This document shows positions 1-7,771 of a DNA stretch of 64,000 bases, piece after piece. This stretch comes from an uncultured Lachnospiraceae bacterium. GTDB taxonomy: Bacteria; Bacillota; Clostridia; Lachnospirales; Lachnospiraceae. Both the position numbers and the translations under genes were made by a program. Each line of letters opens with the position of its first letter. Positions within the stretch are counted from its first letter, which is position 1. The notes below the pieces were generated by a model. The model did no database searches. It was not told the DNA's origin and saw only the letters and a program-made list of their open reading frames with translations. The DNA is taken from the NCBI GenBank assembly GCA_947173495.1, contig CAMWFQ010000004.1:62001-126000 (forward strand), read 5' to 3'.

Positions 1-390
1 GCACAATCCCACGCCTAACTGTAATTGATGATAGGCAGGAATCGGGATATGTTCGGCTGATAACTGTGTCGCAATCTGATACGGACCGTAACCCTCCAAA
101 GTCATTCGGAATATCCATCTGACAATGGGCGTTGCCACTTCATCAATCACCACCCATTGGTTTTTGTCCCCGCTGTCTTTCAGATAGCCGTATGGCGGAC
201 TGCTCGCAACGTGTTTTCCGCTTTCGCCTTTTGCCTTAAAGGTGGACTTGATTTTCTTGCTTATGTCCTTTGCATAGTATTCGTTGATTACGTCACGGAA
301 CGGAAGGAAATCATCATCAAAGCCCGAACCCGTATCAACACCCTCGAAGAAGATGCAAAGTTTATAGGCATGAAATAAGGAAAATTGCAT
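1..390 (-). pseudogene. large serine recombinase (TnpX/Tn4451-like) fragment
   Basis: Reading the minus strand gives an open frame that runs off the left edge of the window. From about position 345 downwards it reads GVDTGSGFDDDFLPFRDVIN, then EYYAKDISKKIKSTFKAKGE, and later PPYGYLKD and LEGYGPYQIATQLSAEHIPI. These are the post-catalytic recombinase-domain motifs of large serine recombinases of conjugative or mobilizable transposons. The N-terminal resolvase domain with its nucleophilic serine is missing: upstream of GVDT the frame continues only about 14 unrelated residues to a possible ATG at 390. I read this as a 5'-truncated remnant of a mobile element whose remainder lies left of the window. 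The C-terminus is not visible. The family call is firm; the exact transposon type is inferred. Confidence 0.8.
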
Positions 391-403
391 AAAGTAAATA
401 TAT

Positions 404-436
404 GGGCTGTCTCGTTTTGAAGGGACAGTCTTTTTT
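404..436 (+). terminator. Rho-independent terminator
   Basis: GGCTGTCTC and AGGGACAGTC pair around a short loop and are followed by six T. No + strand gene ends just before it in the window, so its original gene was probably lost when the recombinase element decayed. Repeat copy 1 begins two bases after the T-tract. Confidence 0.6.
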
Positions 437-437
437 A

Positions 438-532
438 TGCACACGGGCACCCAGAGGAAAAATGTCAGCAGAAGCTGACGGGTGCCCGGCGCGCGGGTAG
501 GGAGAAAAAAGCCTTCCCTACTCGATTGCACA
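438..532. repeat. double-hairpin dispersed repeat, copy 1 (complete)
   Basis: Outer stem CGGGCACCC (444-452) pairs perfectly with GGGTGCCCG (480-488). It encloses inner stem GTCAGC/GCTGAC (464-469/474-479), with an A/G-rich bulge containing GGAAAAA on the 5' side only. A GCGCG spacer follows, then a second hairpin GTAGGGAG...CTTCCCTAC. The hexamer TGCACA occurs at both ends (438-443 and 527-532). A short GC-rich fragment resembling the start of another copy follows at 531-547. No coding content is seen. Confidence 0.85.
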
Positions 533-548
533 CGGGCGCGCCCACCCA

Positions 549-815
549 TCAGCCGCGGAAATATTTTTGACATGCTTTTCCACAAGCCAAAAGAATCATA
601 TAAATTATAAACACATTTAACAGAAGCCCTAATGGGTTTAGATGCATTGACAGGAAAGGATTCACAGCAGGTTTCGTATCATAAACGGATAGAAATGATA
701 TCGGAAAACCGACCTGATATTGGAAATTATCTGTTACCTTAAAAGGCAAAAAATAAGATAATACAATTTCGATCCATAATGCTGAATGGAATAGCTTCCA
801 GTTAATTTTTTTCAT
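549..815 (-). CDS. small membrane protein of unknown function
   Basis: 88 residues, start MKKINWKLFHSALWIEIVLS. There are two hydrophobic segments (about residues 9-27 and 60-80) separated by a loop containing VGFPISFLSVYDTK. I do not recognise a named family with certainty, though similar two-helix proteins with a KINWKLFH start are familiar from Clostridia. There is no signal-peptidase site and no catalytic motif. It stands alone, facing away from the XRE gene at 1203, between a transposon remnant with repeat DNA on one side and an intergenic stretch on the other. It is supported as a real gene by a clean ATG, sensible hydrophobic topology and no overlap with any other gene. Function unknown. 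Confidence 0.6.
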   Translation of the reverse strand: MKKINWKLFHSALWIEIVLSYFLPFKVTDNFQYQVGFPISFLSVYDTKPAVNPFLSMHLNPLGLLLNVFIIYMILLACGKACQKYFRG

Positions 816-1202
816 AGATACTCCTTGCGCTTTATTATCATCATCTGCGTCAAATCCCGATGGAATTTATATGTTTGATTATAAAAGAACTATCTGCTTT
901 TTACAATGTGCATTTATCAGTTTGTCTGGACGGTACGTGATCCCGACAACAGAAAGCCTGCTTCCTGTTGTCATGAATGGACATGCTGATATGTTTGCCG
1001 GGCTCGTTGCCTGCAGGAATAAATTTAGTAATAAAACAATCTTTGGAAAACGAAAAAACATAAAATAATTTACATTAATTCCATATATGGTATTGGAAAC
1101 AGCATGATTATGCGCGATAGTCAAATATAGGTCTAGAGTGGGAAAACTACAATCCCGTAAAATTTATGCATGGCATAGCAAAGGCAATTCGCGAGGATTA
1201 TC
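816..1202. other. intergenic stretch without a convincing gene
   Basis: 387 bases. Two short open frames on opposite strands overlap here but neither has family-like sequence or a good ribosome binding site. The only structure seen is a small hairpin CAACAG...CTGTTG near 946-969. It presumably holds the promoters of the divergent genes at 549-815 and 1203. Confidence 0.4.
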
Positions 1203-1892
1203 ATGCGTAGGAGTTATGAAGAATTTTTACACAGACTTAACCAGTACAGATTACGGTTGAATATGACACAGGAAGAGACAAGTAATGGTCTTGGCATTAC
1301 ACAGAGCCAGTTCAGCAAAATGGAGCTTGGAAAGACCATTGTTCCATATAAGGTATTAGAGCTCCTTATGAAAATGGGATGGGATGTTGATTACCTTGTT
1401 ACAGGAAAGGAATCATCTGTCGATACCTCAGAACTGAATGACTTGATAATACAGGCGGGAGATGAGTATAAAAAAGAGTTATTGTCTGTTATGGCATGGC
1501 TGCTGGAGCAGGGAGTTGAAAAGTGTGTTGCAGATACGAGCTTTGAGACAAAATGCGAGATTGAAATACTGAAGATGCGGGCAAAAGAAGAGACTTCTGA
1601 ATCTGTTTTGTTTGAAATCAGGAAGATTTCCGGACTGGCGCAGATTCCAATGTCCGAAAAACTGGGTGTAAATATCAAAAAGTATCGTATGCTGGAGAAA
1701 GAACAGGTCAACCCCGATGCAGAGCTTCTGCTTCAGATTTATAAGGTGACTGGTTGCAGACCCAGCTTACTTTTTGATGTCTCCAATGTAGAGAGTATGA
1801 TCATAGATGATTTATGGGGGCAGGTTACGCCCCGCGTCCGACAGAATATTTTGTCACTTGTAAAACAGGTACTCTGGTTTCTGAAAATGTGA
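1203..1892 (+). CDS. XRE-family regulator with two HTH-like segments
   Basis: 229 residues. The N-terminus (about residues 8-65) is a typical Cro/C1-type helix-turn-helix: NQYRLRLNMTQEETSNGLGI followed by TQSQFSKMELG. The C-terminal part (about 137-195) reads like a second, degenerate HTH: IRKISGLAQIPMSEKLGVNI, then KKYRMLEKEQVNPDAELLLQ. The middle is a helical linker. A predicted DNA-binding protein, cytoplasmic. It lies 60 bases upstream of the LytTR response regulator in the same direction, so it may be part of the agr-type locus or control it; that link is inference from position. Start ATG follows GCGAGGATTATC, a modest ribosome binding site. Confidence 0.8.
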   Translation: MRRSYEEFLHRLNQYRLRLNMTQEETSNGLGITQSQFSKMELGKTIVPYKVLELLMKMGWDVDYLVTGKESSVDTSELNDLIIQAGDEYKKELLSVMAWLLEQGVEKCVADTSFETKCEIEILKMRAKEETSESVLFEIRKISGLAQIPMSEKLGVNIKKYRMLEKEQVNPDAELLLQIYKVTGCRPSLLFDVSNVESMIIDDLWGQVTPRVRQNILSLVKQVLWFLKM

Positions 1893-1952
1893 AAAAAAGT
1901 CTGCCAGGAGTTTCTATATTCAGATGGTCTATTGCACGATAAAGGGGGAGAC

Positions 1953-2687
1953 ATGAGAAAGTCAGTTTTAATTGTCGAAGATAGTAAGCCACAGTTGGAA
2001 ATGCTAAGACAACTGGTGCTGGAAGTCGATCCGGCGGCAGAGGTGTATATGGCTGAAGACATACGTACCGCTTATACGATTCTCATAGAAAATACAATTG
2101 ATACATTTTTAGTGGATATCATCCTGGATACCACAAGACCGGGCGATACTTCCGGTATTCGATTAGTCGAGAAAATCAGAACAATTCCAAAATATATGTT
2201 TGTACCAGTGCTGTTTATCACTTCACTGGAGGATACCTCTCATTATGCCTATACAGATTTAAACTGCCTGGGCTATCTGGAAAAACCATTTTTACCGGAA
2301 GGAGTTAAGGAAATCCTGGAAAAGGCATTGCATTTTTCTACTGAAAGAGACAGAGATGCAACCTGCTGCTTCAGAAAGGATGGCATATTATACCCGGTCA
2401 AGGTGAGGGATATCCTGTATATGGAAAGCTCAGGACATGCGATCTGCATCCATATCAAAAAGAAAGGCAGTCTTACGATCCCGTACAGAACCTGCAAGCA
2501 GATTCTCAAAGAAGCGGACAGCGACCGCCTGATCCAGTGCAGCAGAAGTACGATTGTCAATAAAGATTACATACAAAACATAGACATCCCAAACAAGTAT
2601 ATCACGTTAGAGGATGTAACAGATAAAATTTCGATTGGACATACCTATAAGAAAAAGATTTTAGCGGAGTTCGGATATGGTGACTAA
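1953..2687 (+). CDS. LytTR-type response regulator (AgrA-like)
   Basis: 244 residues from the ATG at 1953, chosen because GGGGGAG lies five bases upstream; a TTG 21 bases earlier is less likely. The N-terminus is a receiver domain (RKSVLIVEDSKPQLEMLRQL; predicted phospho-acceptor in the TFLVDIIL strand, about residue 54; conserved K in GYLEKPFLP). The C-terminal half (about 135-240) is a LytTR DNA-binding domain: ILYMESSGHAICIHIKKKGS, CSRSTIVNKDYIQNID. Together this is the AgrA/ComE architecture: receives phosphate from a GHKL kinase and activates quorum-sensing targets. Its last 11 bases overlap the start of the kinase gene at 2677, so the two are translationally coupled. Likely target is the agrBD promoter (inference). 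Confidence 0.9.
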   Translation: MRKSVLIVEDSKPQLEMLRQLVLEVDPAAEVYMAEDIRTAYTILIENTIDTFLVDIILDTTRPGDTSGIRLVEKIRTIPKYMFVPVLFITSLEDTSHYAYTDLNCLGYLEKPFLPEGVKEILEKALHFSTERDRDATCCFRKDGILYPVKVRDILYMESSGHAICIHIKKKGSLTIPYRTCKQILKEADSDRLIQCSRSTIVNKDYIQNIDIPNKYITLEDVTDKISIGHTYKKKILAEFGYGD

Positions 2688-3951
2688 TATTTGTTTGTTG
2701 TTGGAAGCAGTTTCAATGGTTTTATGCTTGCATTATTTGTATGATGAAAAGTTCAGATTAGACATCGCTACTACAAGTTATCTTTCGATATATATGATAA
2801 TTATGACTTTTTTAAATTATTATAGGCTTCCGAGAGGGTATTCAATGATTATTTATCCTGTATTGGCTGTTTATTGTGGGTTTAGATTTGGGCGTGAACT
2901 AAAATCTATTTTAATAAATATGGCTTTATGCGTAGTAATTGTAGGTGGAATTCAAATGTTAATTACACTTCCACTATGCATTATATTGAATAAACAGCTT
3001 TTTAAGGATTATGAACTGTTATTTATAAGTTGTTTAACATTGCTGAGTATAGTATTGCTTTTGCCTAAATGCAGGATTAATAAGATCTCATCTTTTCTGC
3101 AAAAGGTAGAGAAGACTTTATTCATAGCATTGGCAGTTGGAATTACCTTGATAATAATTTTCCTTTTGATATACAAGGATTTTACATTGTTGGAATTTAG
3201 GCAAGCAATTTTATTATTTGCAAGTATAGTATTCATATTTGTATTAGCGGAGCAGTTGAGTGCTTCCAAGGTAAGAGCTAAAGAGGTCGAAACAGAGTTA
3301 CGCATGCACAAAGTGTATGCCGACTCCTTTCAAGGGCTAATTAAGAATATTCGTTTACGTCAACATGAATTTGATAACCATATTGCTACAATTTATAGCC
3401 AACATTATATATATAAATCCCACGAGGAATTAATTGAAGCACAAAAAAATTATTGCCAGATGGTTACAAAAGAAAATTGTTTTAATAAGTTATTATCAAC
3501 AGGTAATCCGATTATAATAGGATTTTTATATGGAAAATTTATCGAAATCGATAAAATGGGAATAGATATTGTTTATAATATATCTATAGACGAAATGGAG
3601 ATTGGTATTCCAATTTACAAAATAATTGAAATACTTGGCAATCTAATAAGCAATGCAGTAGAGGCTATTCAGGACATAGAAGGTTCCAATAAGCTTTATG
3701 TATCAATTGTAGAAGAGAAGAACAAAATGGAAATAGAAGTCAGAAATGAAAGTCCATTTATTAGTCATGATAAAATTAATTTTTTCTTTATCAAAGGATA
3801 TAGTAGTAAAGGTGAAAATAGGGGATTAGGATTATATAATGTTAAAAATATTTGTGAAGAATATAGCATGAAAATCTATTGTGAAAATTTAGAGATAGAT
3901 AACATAAATTGGTTTTCGTGTAGAATAATCAAAAAAGAAGAAACCAATTAA
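2677..3951 (+). CDS. GHKL sensor histidine kinase (AgrC-like)
   Basis: 424 residues. The first ~195 residues hold about six hydrophobic segments, consistent with the AgrC peptide-sensing membrane domain. A linker follows (about 200-240), then the phospho-acceptor region RLRQHEFDNHIATI with histidine near residue 231, and the ATP-binding domain with N-box LGNLISNAVEAIQD and G-box GENRGLGLYNVKNI. The order regulator-kinase, the 11-base overlap with the upstream regulator and the nearby agrB/agrD genes make it the probable receptor for the peptide encoded at 3979-4107. The gene is clearly more AT-rich than the housekeeping genes to its right, a possible sign of horizontal acquisition. Confidence 0.9.
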   Translation: MVTNICLLLEAVSMVLCLHYLYDEKFRLDIATTSYLSIYMIIMTFLNYYRLPRGYSMIIYPVLAVYCGFRFGRELKSILINMALCVVIVGGIQMLITLPLCIILNKQLFKDYELLFISCLTLLSIVLLLPKCRINKISSFLQKVEKTLFIALAVGITLIIIFLLIYKDFTLLEFRQAILLFASIVFIFVLAEQLSASKVRAKEVETELRMHKVYADSFQGLIKNIRLRQHEFDNHIATIYSQHYIYKSHEELIEAQKNYCQMVTKENCFNKLLSTGNPIIIGFLYGKFIEIDKMGIDIVYNISIDEMEIGIPIYKIIEILGNLISNAVEAIQDIEGSNKLYVSIVEEKNKMEIEVRNESPFISHDKINFFFIKGYSSKGENRGLGLYNVKNICEEYSMKIYCENLEIDNINWFSCRIIKKEETN

Positions 3952-3973
3952 TAAGTCGGTTTCCTCTTTCTTG
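3932..3973. terminator. bidirectional terminator between kinase and agrD-like gene
   Basis: AAAAAGAAGAAACC pairs with GGTTTCCTCTTTCTT across an AT-rich loop. The A-run on one side and T-rich tract on the other suit termination in both directions between the convergent kinase and agrBD transcripts. Confidence 0.6.
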
Positions 3974-3978
3974 TGATT

Positions 3979-4107
3979 TTAAATTTCTTTAGGAAATTGG
4001 TATTCTCCTAAAAATATGGCACTTGTAATGTCCCAACCCATAAAAATGCCTAACGCCATACAAGCACTTAACAAAGGCTTACTAAATTTAATAAGTTTTG
4101 CTTTCAT
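3979..4107 (-). CDS. AgrD-like cyclic peptide precursor with serine in place of ring cysteine
   Basis: A 42-residue frame with ATG at 4107, preceded by AAGGAG. It starts inside the last 20 bases of the agrB-like gene. The N-terminus (MKAKLIKFSKPLLSACMALG) is a basic amphipathic/hydrophobic leader. The C-terminus reads WDITSAIFLGEYQFPKEI. Known AgrD peptides have a C-x-x-hydrophobic-hydrophobic five-residue ring followed by an acidic tail ending in PKE. Here SAIFL occupies the ring position and GEYQFPKEI the tail. The only cysteine (residue 16) is in the leader and not positioned for a ring. A Ser-based lactone is therefore predicted, as in the Staphylococcus intermedius group. Identity rests on position, length and tail motif; the mature peptide is inferred. 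Confidence 0.85.
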   Translation of the reverse strand: MKAKLIKFSKPLLSACMALGIFMGWDITSAIFLGEYQFPKEI

Positions 4108-4645
4108 AAGGTTCTCCTTTCTTAATTATTCTTGCTGCGATCAACTGCAGCGTATGTAATATAATGACCCAGAAGCCTGCAGTCAGATGCGGGCATTCGG
4201 GAATTATATACATCAGGGTAATGTAAAAGAATATGATCAAAAACGCCTGAATTCTCACCCGTTTCACACAATTTTCACTTAGCGGTGCGTGTACTGCTGA
4301 AGTCACCGGTCCAATGTAATAATTACAGAGCATACAAAGAAAGAGGAGTATCATTTGAAATACTTTGTTAATTGGTATCATTGGAAGCAGAATCAGTGAC
4401 AGGAACATATAGCTGCAGGAGGCCATAAGACAGGAGAGATACCTCTTGCAGTGGAGTCCTCCGGTAGCTGTCCTGATGAGCATCATCACAATTACGGCAA
4501 CTGCGTAAACATCAAGTTGTTTTCTGAAAACAAATCCCATAATCAAAAGTTTGCTCACTTCTGAAGCAACTGTTTTCCCAAAATATTTAAGAACAGCAAT
4601 CTGATAATCACTGAACTGATACTGTTCTTTAAGGAACTCATTCAT
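4088..4645 (-). CDS. agrB: AgrB-like accessory gene regulator, peptide-processing membrane protease
   Basis: 185 residues with about five membrane segments. The catalytic motif of the AgrB family is visible: RTATGGLHCKRYLSCLMAS, in which the histidine and the second cysteine are seven residues apart, as in the family's His/Cys protease pair. AgrB removes the C-terminal tail of AgrD and helps form the (thio)lactone ring. The 20-base overlap with the downstream agrD-like gene indicates one transcript. The start follows AAAGGAAA. Its promoter should lie within 4646-4905, an AT-rich region shared with the divergent XRE gene. The length is normal for the family. Confidence 0.92.
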   Translation of the reverse strand: MNEFLKEQYQFSDYQIAVLKYFGKTVASEVSKLLIMGFVFRKQLDVYAVAVIVMMLIRTATGGLHCKRYLSCLMASCSYMFLSLILLPMIPINKVFQMILLFLCMLCNYYIGPVTSAVHAPLSENCVKRVRIQAFLIIFFYITLMYIIPECPHLTAGFWVIILHTLQLIAARIIKKGEPYESKTY

Positions 4646-4905
4646 AATACCGTTTCCTTTCGTGTTAAATTAAGGACAGTATATATGAATTATTATTTAT
4701 CTTTTATATTTTTCATGAATTCACAAATATCGCAACCAGGAGAATATTATTTGTCGAAATTTGTAAGAAAATGGAATTTAATTCCGGAAACTCAATAATT
4801 CAGATAAAAAACAGGTACTTATGTAAATCGGTGGTATAATAGCTTCAACGGCATATGTTGTAGTAAACAAAGGACAAGCATCAATATTTTGTAGGATGGA
4901 GGGTT

Positions 4906-5238
4906 ATGAAAATGTCATATAAAGACATAGGACAAAGAATACGCAGCTTAAGGGAGGCAAACTGTTACACACGGGATGCATTTGCGGAGAAAATTGATAT
5001 TTCAGCAAAATTTTTGTATGAAATAGAAATGGGAAAGAAGGGATTTACGGTGGAGATTCTCTCCAGAATTTCCAGAACCTTATGTGTCAGTAATGACTAT
5101 CTGCTGAGCGGAAATGTAAACATTAAGGTGCCGGAAAAGGTGGTGGATATACTGGAAGGCTTTACGCCTGAACAGATGGAACACGTGCAGGGGATATTGA
5201 AGCTTGTTCAGGAAATGAGTGTCGGAAGGTTGGTTTGA
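4906..5238 (+). CDS. XRE-family HTH regulator
   Basis: 110 residues with a single Cro/C1-type HTH in the first 65: DIGQRIRSLREANCYTRDAF, then AEKIDISAKFLYEIEMGKKG and SNDYLLSG. The C-terminal tail (EGFTPEQMEHVQGILKLVQE) is a short helical extension common in small clostridial XRE proteins. GGAGGG lies five bases before the ATG. It is transcribed divergently from agrBD; TATAAT at 4842-4847 may be its -10 element. It could control the agr operon from the shared intergenic region, but this is only positional inference. Confidence 0.82.
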   Translation: MKMSYKDIGQRIRSLREANCYTRDAFAEKIDISAKFLYEIEMGKKGFTVEILSRISRTLCVSNDYLLSGNVNIKVPEKVVDILEGFTPEQMEHVQGILKLVQEMSVGRLV

Positions 5239-5298
5239 TTTCTGCAGACAATGAGCCAGGCGGGGCTGTTGGCTTGGTGTAAAAGGGGATTGAGGATG

Positions 5299-5332
5299 AG
5301 AGCTGACGCGTGGAGTTATGCGTCAGCTCTTG
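5299..5332 (+). terminator. hairpin downstream of XRE gene
   Basis: AGAGCTGACGC (5299-5309) and GCGTCAGCTCT (5320-5330) form a perfect 11-bp stem with a 10-base loop. No long T-run follows, so it may be a weak terminator or transcript end between the XRE gene and the converging membrane protein gene. Confidence 0.55.
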
Positions 5333-5371
5333 TGCCGGGATACAGGTAAAGAGCCGTTTGGCGCTTAACTG

Positions 5372-5746
5372 CTAACTGATCATGCCTCCCAGCATTCCGC
5401 TTCCGCAGCATAGAATAAGTACGGTGAAAAAATTTCCATCCACAGTATTCATTCCATGATTGACGACCAGGGAAATGATGATCAGAATAAGGAAATACAG
5501 ACCGCCCATTAGAAGTCCCCACAGAAACTTTCGGTTTCCTTCACGTTTACCTGCGATGAAGCCTGCCAGGAAGGTGATCAGGATGTAGATCCCGATAATG
5601 CAAACGGATACCACTTTTTCGGACAGGCTGAAGCGATAGAGCATCAAAGCCAGCAGCAGAAGCAGCCCGGTGGTGAGCAGGTAAGAAATAAGCAGACATT
5701 TTAAAACAAAAGTAAGTCTTGAGCTCAAATTAAATTTCTTTAACAT
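5372..5746 (-). CDS. TIGR04086-family membrane protein (YrzE-like)
   Basis: 124 residues from the ATG at 5746, chosen because GGGAGG lies four bases upstream. Four hydrophobic segments (about residues 12-34, 40-62, 70-90 and 98-120), the last rich in glycine (LILCCGSGMLGGMI). The pattern of a small four-helix protein with FLAGFIAGKREG in the second loop fits the TIGR04086/YrzE family, whose function is unknown. Members are often found near secDF and yajC in Firmicutes; here secDF lies 3.4 kb to the right on the other strand. Inner-membrane location is predicted. Confidence 0.75.
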   Translation of the reverse strand: MLKKFNLSSRLTFVLKCLLISYLLTTGLLLLLALMLYRFSLSEKVVSVCIIGIYILITFLAGFIAGKREGNRKFLWGLLMGGLYFLILIIISLVVNHGMNTVDGNFFTVLILCCGSGMLGGMIS

Positions 5747-5887
5747 AAAACCTCCCGGATAGTTTATCAATGGATTTTTGTGTTTCCCTTTCTAAATCAT
5801 ATGTCTGACCTTGACAGAGAATACCCGATATTGTAATATTTGCATATGCGGCAACTGGCCGTAAACTTAAAAGAATAAGGAGTGAGT

Positions 5888-7216
5888 TTGAATTTGGATA
5901 CCGATGGTGTCATACAATTGTTTTCATTGCTGGTGTTAGTGTTTTTATCTGCTTTCTTTTCTTCTGCGGAGACCGCCCTTACTACGGCGAACAGGGTACG
6001 GCTTAAAAATCTGGCGGATGAGGGGAACAGGAGAGCGCAGACGGCGCTGGATGTATTGGAAAAATACGGGAAGATGCTGAGCGCTATTCTGATTGGAAAT
6101 AACATTGTGAATCTGACAGCCTCTTCACTGGCGACTACTTTGGCGATCAGAATTCATCTGGCAGTGGGGATCGCAACCGGGATATTGACGGTGGTCATTC
6201 TGATCTTCGGAGAGATCGTCCCCAAAAACATGGCTATGGTCAATTCAGAGAAGCTGGCGCTTTTTTACGCCGGGATCATTGCAGGTCTTATGAAGGTAAT
6301 GACGCCGGTAATCTTTATTGTAGACAAAATGGCCGGGGGGCTGATGAAGCTGTTACATATTGATATGAGCAAGAGAACTGCTATGACAGAGACGGAGCTG
6401 CGTACGTATGTGGAAGTCAGTCATGAGGATGGGGTCATTGAATCAGAAGAGCGGGAGATGATTTACAATGTGTTTGATTTTGGAGATGCGGTTGCCAAGG
6501 ATATTATGATTCCCCGGATTGACATGGCTACTGTCAGTGAATCGGCCGGCTATGACGAGGTCATGGAGCTGTTCAAAGAATGTATGTATACCAGAATTCC
6601 CGTTTTTCATGAGGAGAAGGATAATATCATTGGTCTGATCAACATTAAGGATTTTATTCTGGTGGAAGAGCGGGGAGCGTTTCAGATCAGCGATATTATG
6701 CGTCAGGCCTATTATACCTACGAGTTTAAGAAGACAGCCGACCTTCTGATGGAAATGCGTGAAAAGCGGGTGAATATGTCTATTGTCCTCAATGAATATG
6801 GTTCTGCAGTGGGAATGATTACGCTGGAGGATCTTCTGGAGGAGATTGTGGGAGAGATCCGCGACGAATATGACGAAGATGAGGAGGAACTGATTCAGAA
6901 GCTGGAGGAGCGGGTTTATCTGGTAGAAGGCGGCATGAAGCTGAGCGATATCAATGATGAGCTGGGGACGCTGCTCTCATCCGAAGATTATGATTCTGTG
7001 GGAGGACTTATTATAGAGCATCTGGACAGGCTTCCTGAGGATGGAGAGACCATCGTGACGGATGAGGGGATTACCCTTCAGGTTATGGGGGTAAATCAGA
7101 ACAGAGTGACGAAGGTCAGGATGACACTGCCGGAGAAGGAGCTTTCGGAGGACGAAACAGGGGATGACCATGATCCGGAAGAGCCGGAGGAGGCGTCAGG
7201 ACGGGAAAAAGAGTAA
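5888..7216 (+). CDS. hemolysin C/CorC-family (DUF21-CBS-CorC) membrane protein
   Basis: About 442 residues. Domains in order: DUF21 transmembrane region (about 1-180; LLVLVFLSAFFSSAETALTT), CBS pair (about 205-325; DIMIPRIDMATVSE, RIPVFHEEKDNIIGLINIKD, VLNEYGSAVGMITLEDLLEE) and the C-terminal CorC_HlyC domain (about 345-420; YLVEGGMKLSDINDEL). Proteins of this class are linked to magnesium or cobalt efflux and metal resistance; the 'hemolysin' label is historical. The tail after residue 420 is highly acidic. Start: AAGGAG at 5877-5882 points to TTG at 5888. A GTG at 5882 lies inside the Shine-Dalgarno, and another TTG at 5894 is possible. Single-gene unit. Confidence 0.88.
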   Translation: MNLDTDGVIQLFSLLVLVFLSAFFSSAETALTTANRVRLKNLADEGNRRAQTALDVLEKYGKMLSAILIGNNIVNLTASSLATTLAIRIHLAVGIATGILTVVILIFGEIVPKNMAMVNSEKLALFYAGIIAGLMKVMTPVIFIVDKMAGGLMKLLHIDMSKRTAMTETELRTYVEVSHEDGVIESEEREMIYNVFDFGDAVAKDIMIPRIDMATVSESAGYDEVMELFKECMYTRIPVFHEEKDNIIGLINIKDFILVEERGAFQISDIMRQAYYTYEFKKTADLLMEMREKRVNMSIVLNEYGSAVGMITLEDLLEEIVGEIRDEYDEDEEELIQKLEERVYLVEGGMKLSDINDELGTLLSSEDYDSVGGLIIEHLDRLPEDGETIVTDEGITLQVMGVNQNRVTKVRMTLPEKELSEDETGDDHDPEEPEEASGREKE

Positions 7217-7335
7217 AAAATGCTTTTCCTGAATCTGCAACTATGCTATACTATACCAATACGGTAAGAATAAAAGAGACACTGTGAAAAATAAAGCTTT
7301 TACGGTGCTAAGCAAGAATGGAGGATTATTATAAT

Positions 7336-7479
7336 ATGAAACGTATCAAGACATTAGCCACAAGAGATTTAAAAGAATCTATGAAAAAGGGCGGATGCGG
7401 CGAATGCCAGACTTCCTGTCAGTCAGCCTGCAAGACCTCCTGCACAGTAGGAAATCAGAGCTGTGAAAAGGTGAAATAA
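7336..7479 (+). CDS. scfA: SCIFF ranthipeptide precursor (six cysteines in forty-five residues)
   Basis: 47 residues. N-terminal leader MKRIKTLATRDLKESMKKGG, then a core with six cysteines at residues 21, 24, 28, 32, 36 and 43 (CGECQTSCQSACKTSC...CEK). This spacing defines the SCIFF family (TIGR03973), whose cysteines are linked by a radical-SAM enzyme to gamma carbons of nearby residues such as threonine (ranthipeptides). GGAGG lies about 11 bases before the ATG; TATACT near 7248 may be the -10 box. The maturase starts 292 bases downstream, with a terminator and a repeat between them, so the peptide probably has its own short abundant transcript. Ranthipeptides have been connected to quorum sensing and metabolism in Clostridium; the role here is not known. 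Confidence 0.95.
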   Translation: MKRIKTLATRDLKESMKKGGCGECQTSCQSACKTSCTVGNQSCEKVK

Positions 7480-7533
7480 TCAATGCTGCGCCTTGTTGGG
7501 AGAACGTTTGATGCAAAATAGGATAGCGAATGT

Positions 7534-7560
7534 AAGCAGCGGTGCAAGCCGCTGCTTATT
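7534..7560 (+). terminator. terminator after SCIFF gene
   Basis: AAGCAGCGG and CCGCTGCTT form a 9-bp stem with a GTGCAAG-type loop, followed by ATTAT. Repeat copy 2 starts within five bases of it. Confidence 0.7.
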
Positions 7561-7561
7561 A

Positions 7562-7631
7562 TGTGCAGGGGCGCACAGATGAAGTGCCCCGCACGCAAGC
7601 AGGGAGAAAACCGTCCCTACTCGATTGCGTA
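7562..7631. repeat. double-hairpin dispersed repeat, copy 2
   Basis: Begins TGTGCAGGGGC and carries a degenerate outer stem (GGGGCGCAC/GTGCCCC) with no clear inner stem. It ends with the second hairpin AGGGAGAAAACCGTCCCT and the family's 3' end CTACTCGATTGC. It sits directly after the SCIFF terminator. Confidence 0.75.
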
Positions 7632-7675
7632 TGCGCGGTATGTGTATGTGCAGTATGCGTATGCGCAGGCACATA
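7624..7675. repeat. degenerate TATGCG/TATGTG tandem repeat
   Basis: Immediately after repeat copy 2 the sequence reads as imperfect repeats of TATGCG and TATGTG (for example GCGTATGCGCGGTATGTGTA). It resembles the TATGC array beside repeat copy 6 at 52.1 kb. No coding content is seen. Confidence 0.5.
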
Positions 7676-7771
7676 AAGCGGGTATGTTTCTGAGATAATT
7701 GTGCCATGCGGCGGGCAGGGCCGGGTTCCCTGTCTGATAGATTCTGATCCGGTAGACGAAAGGATGAAACA

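Noticed and set aside
871-1124. Two overlapping short open frames on opposite strands (65 and 81 codons)
   Set aside because: No family-like sequence, no convincing ribosome binding site, and each is antisense to the other; treated as intergenic.
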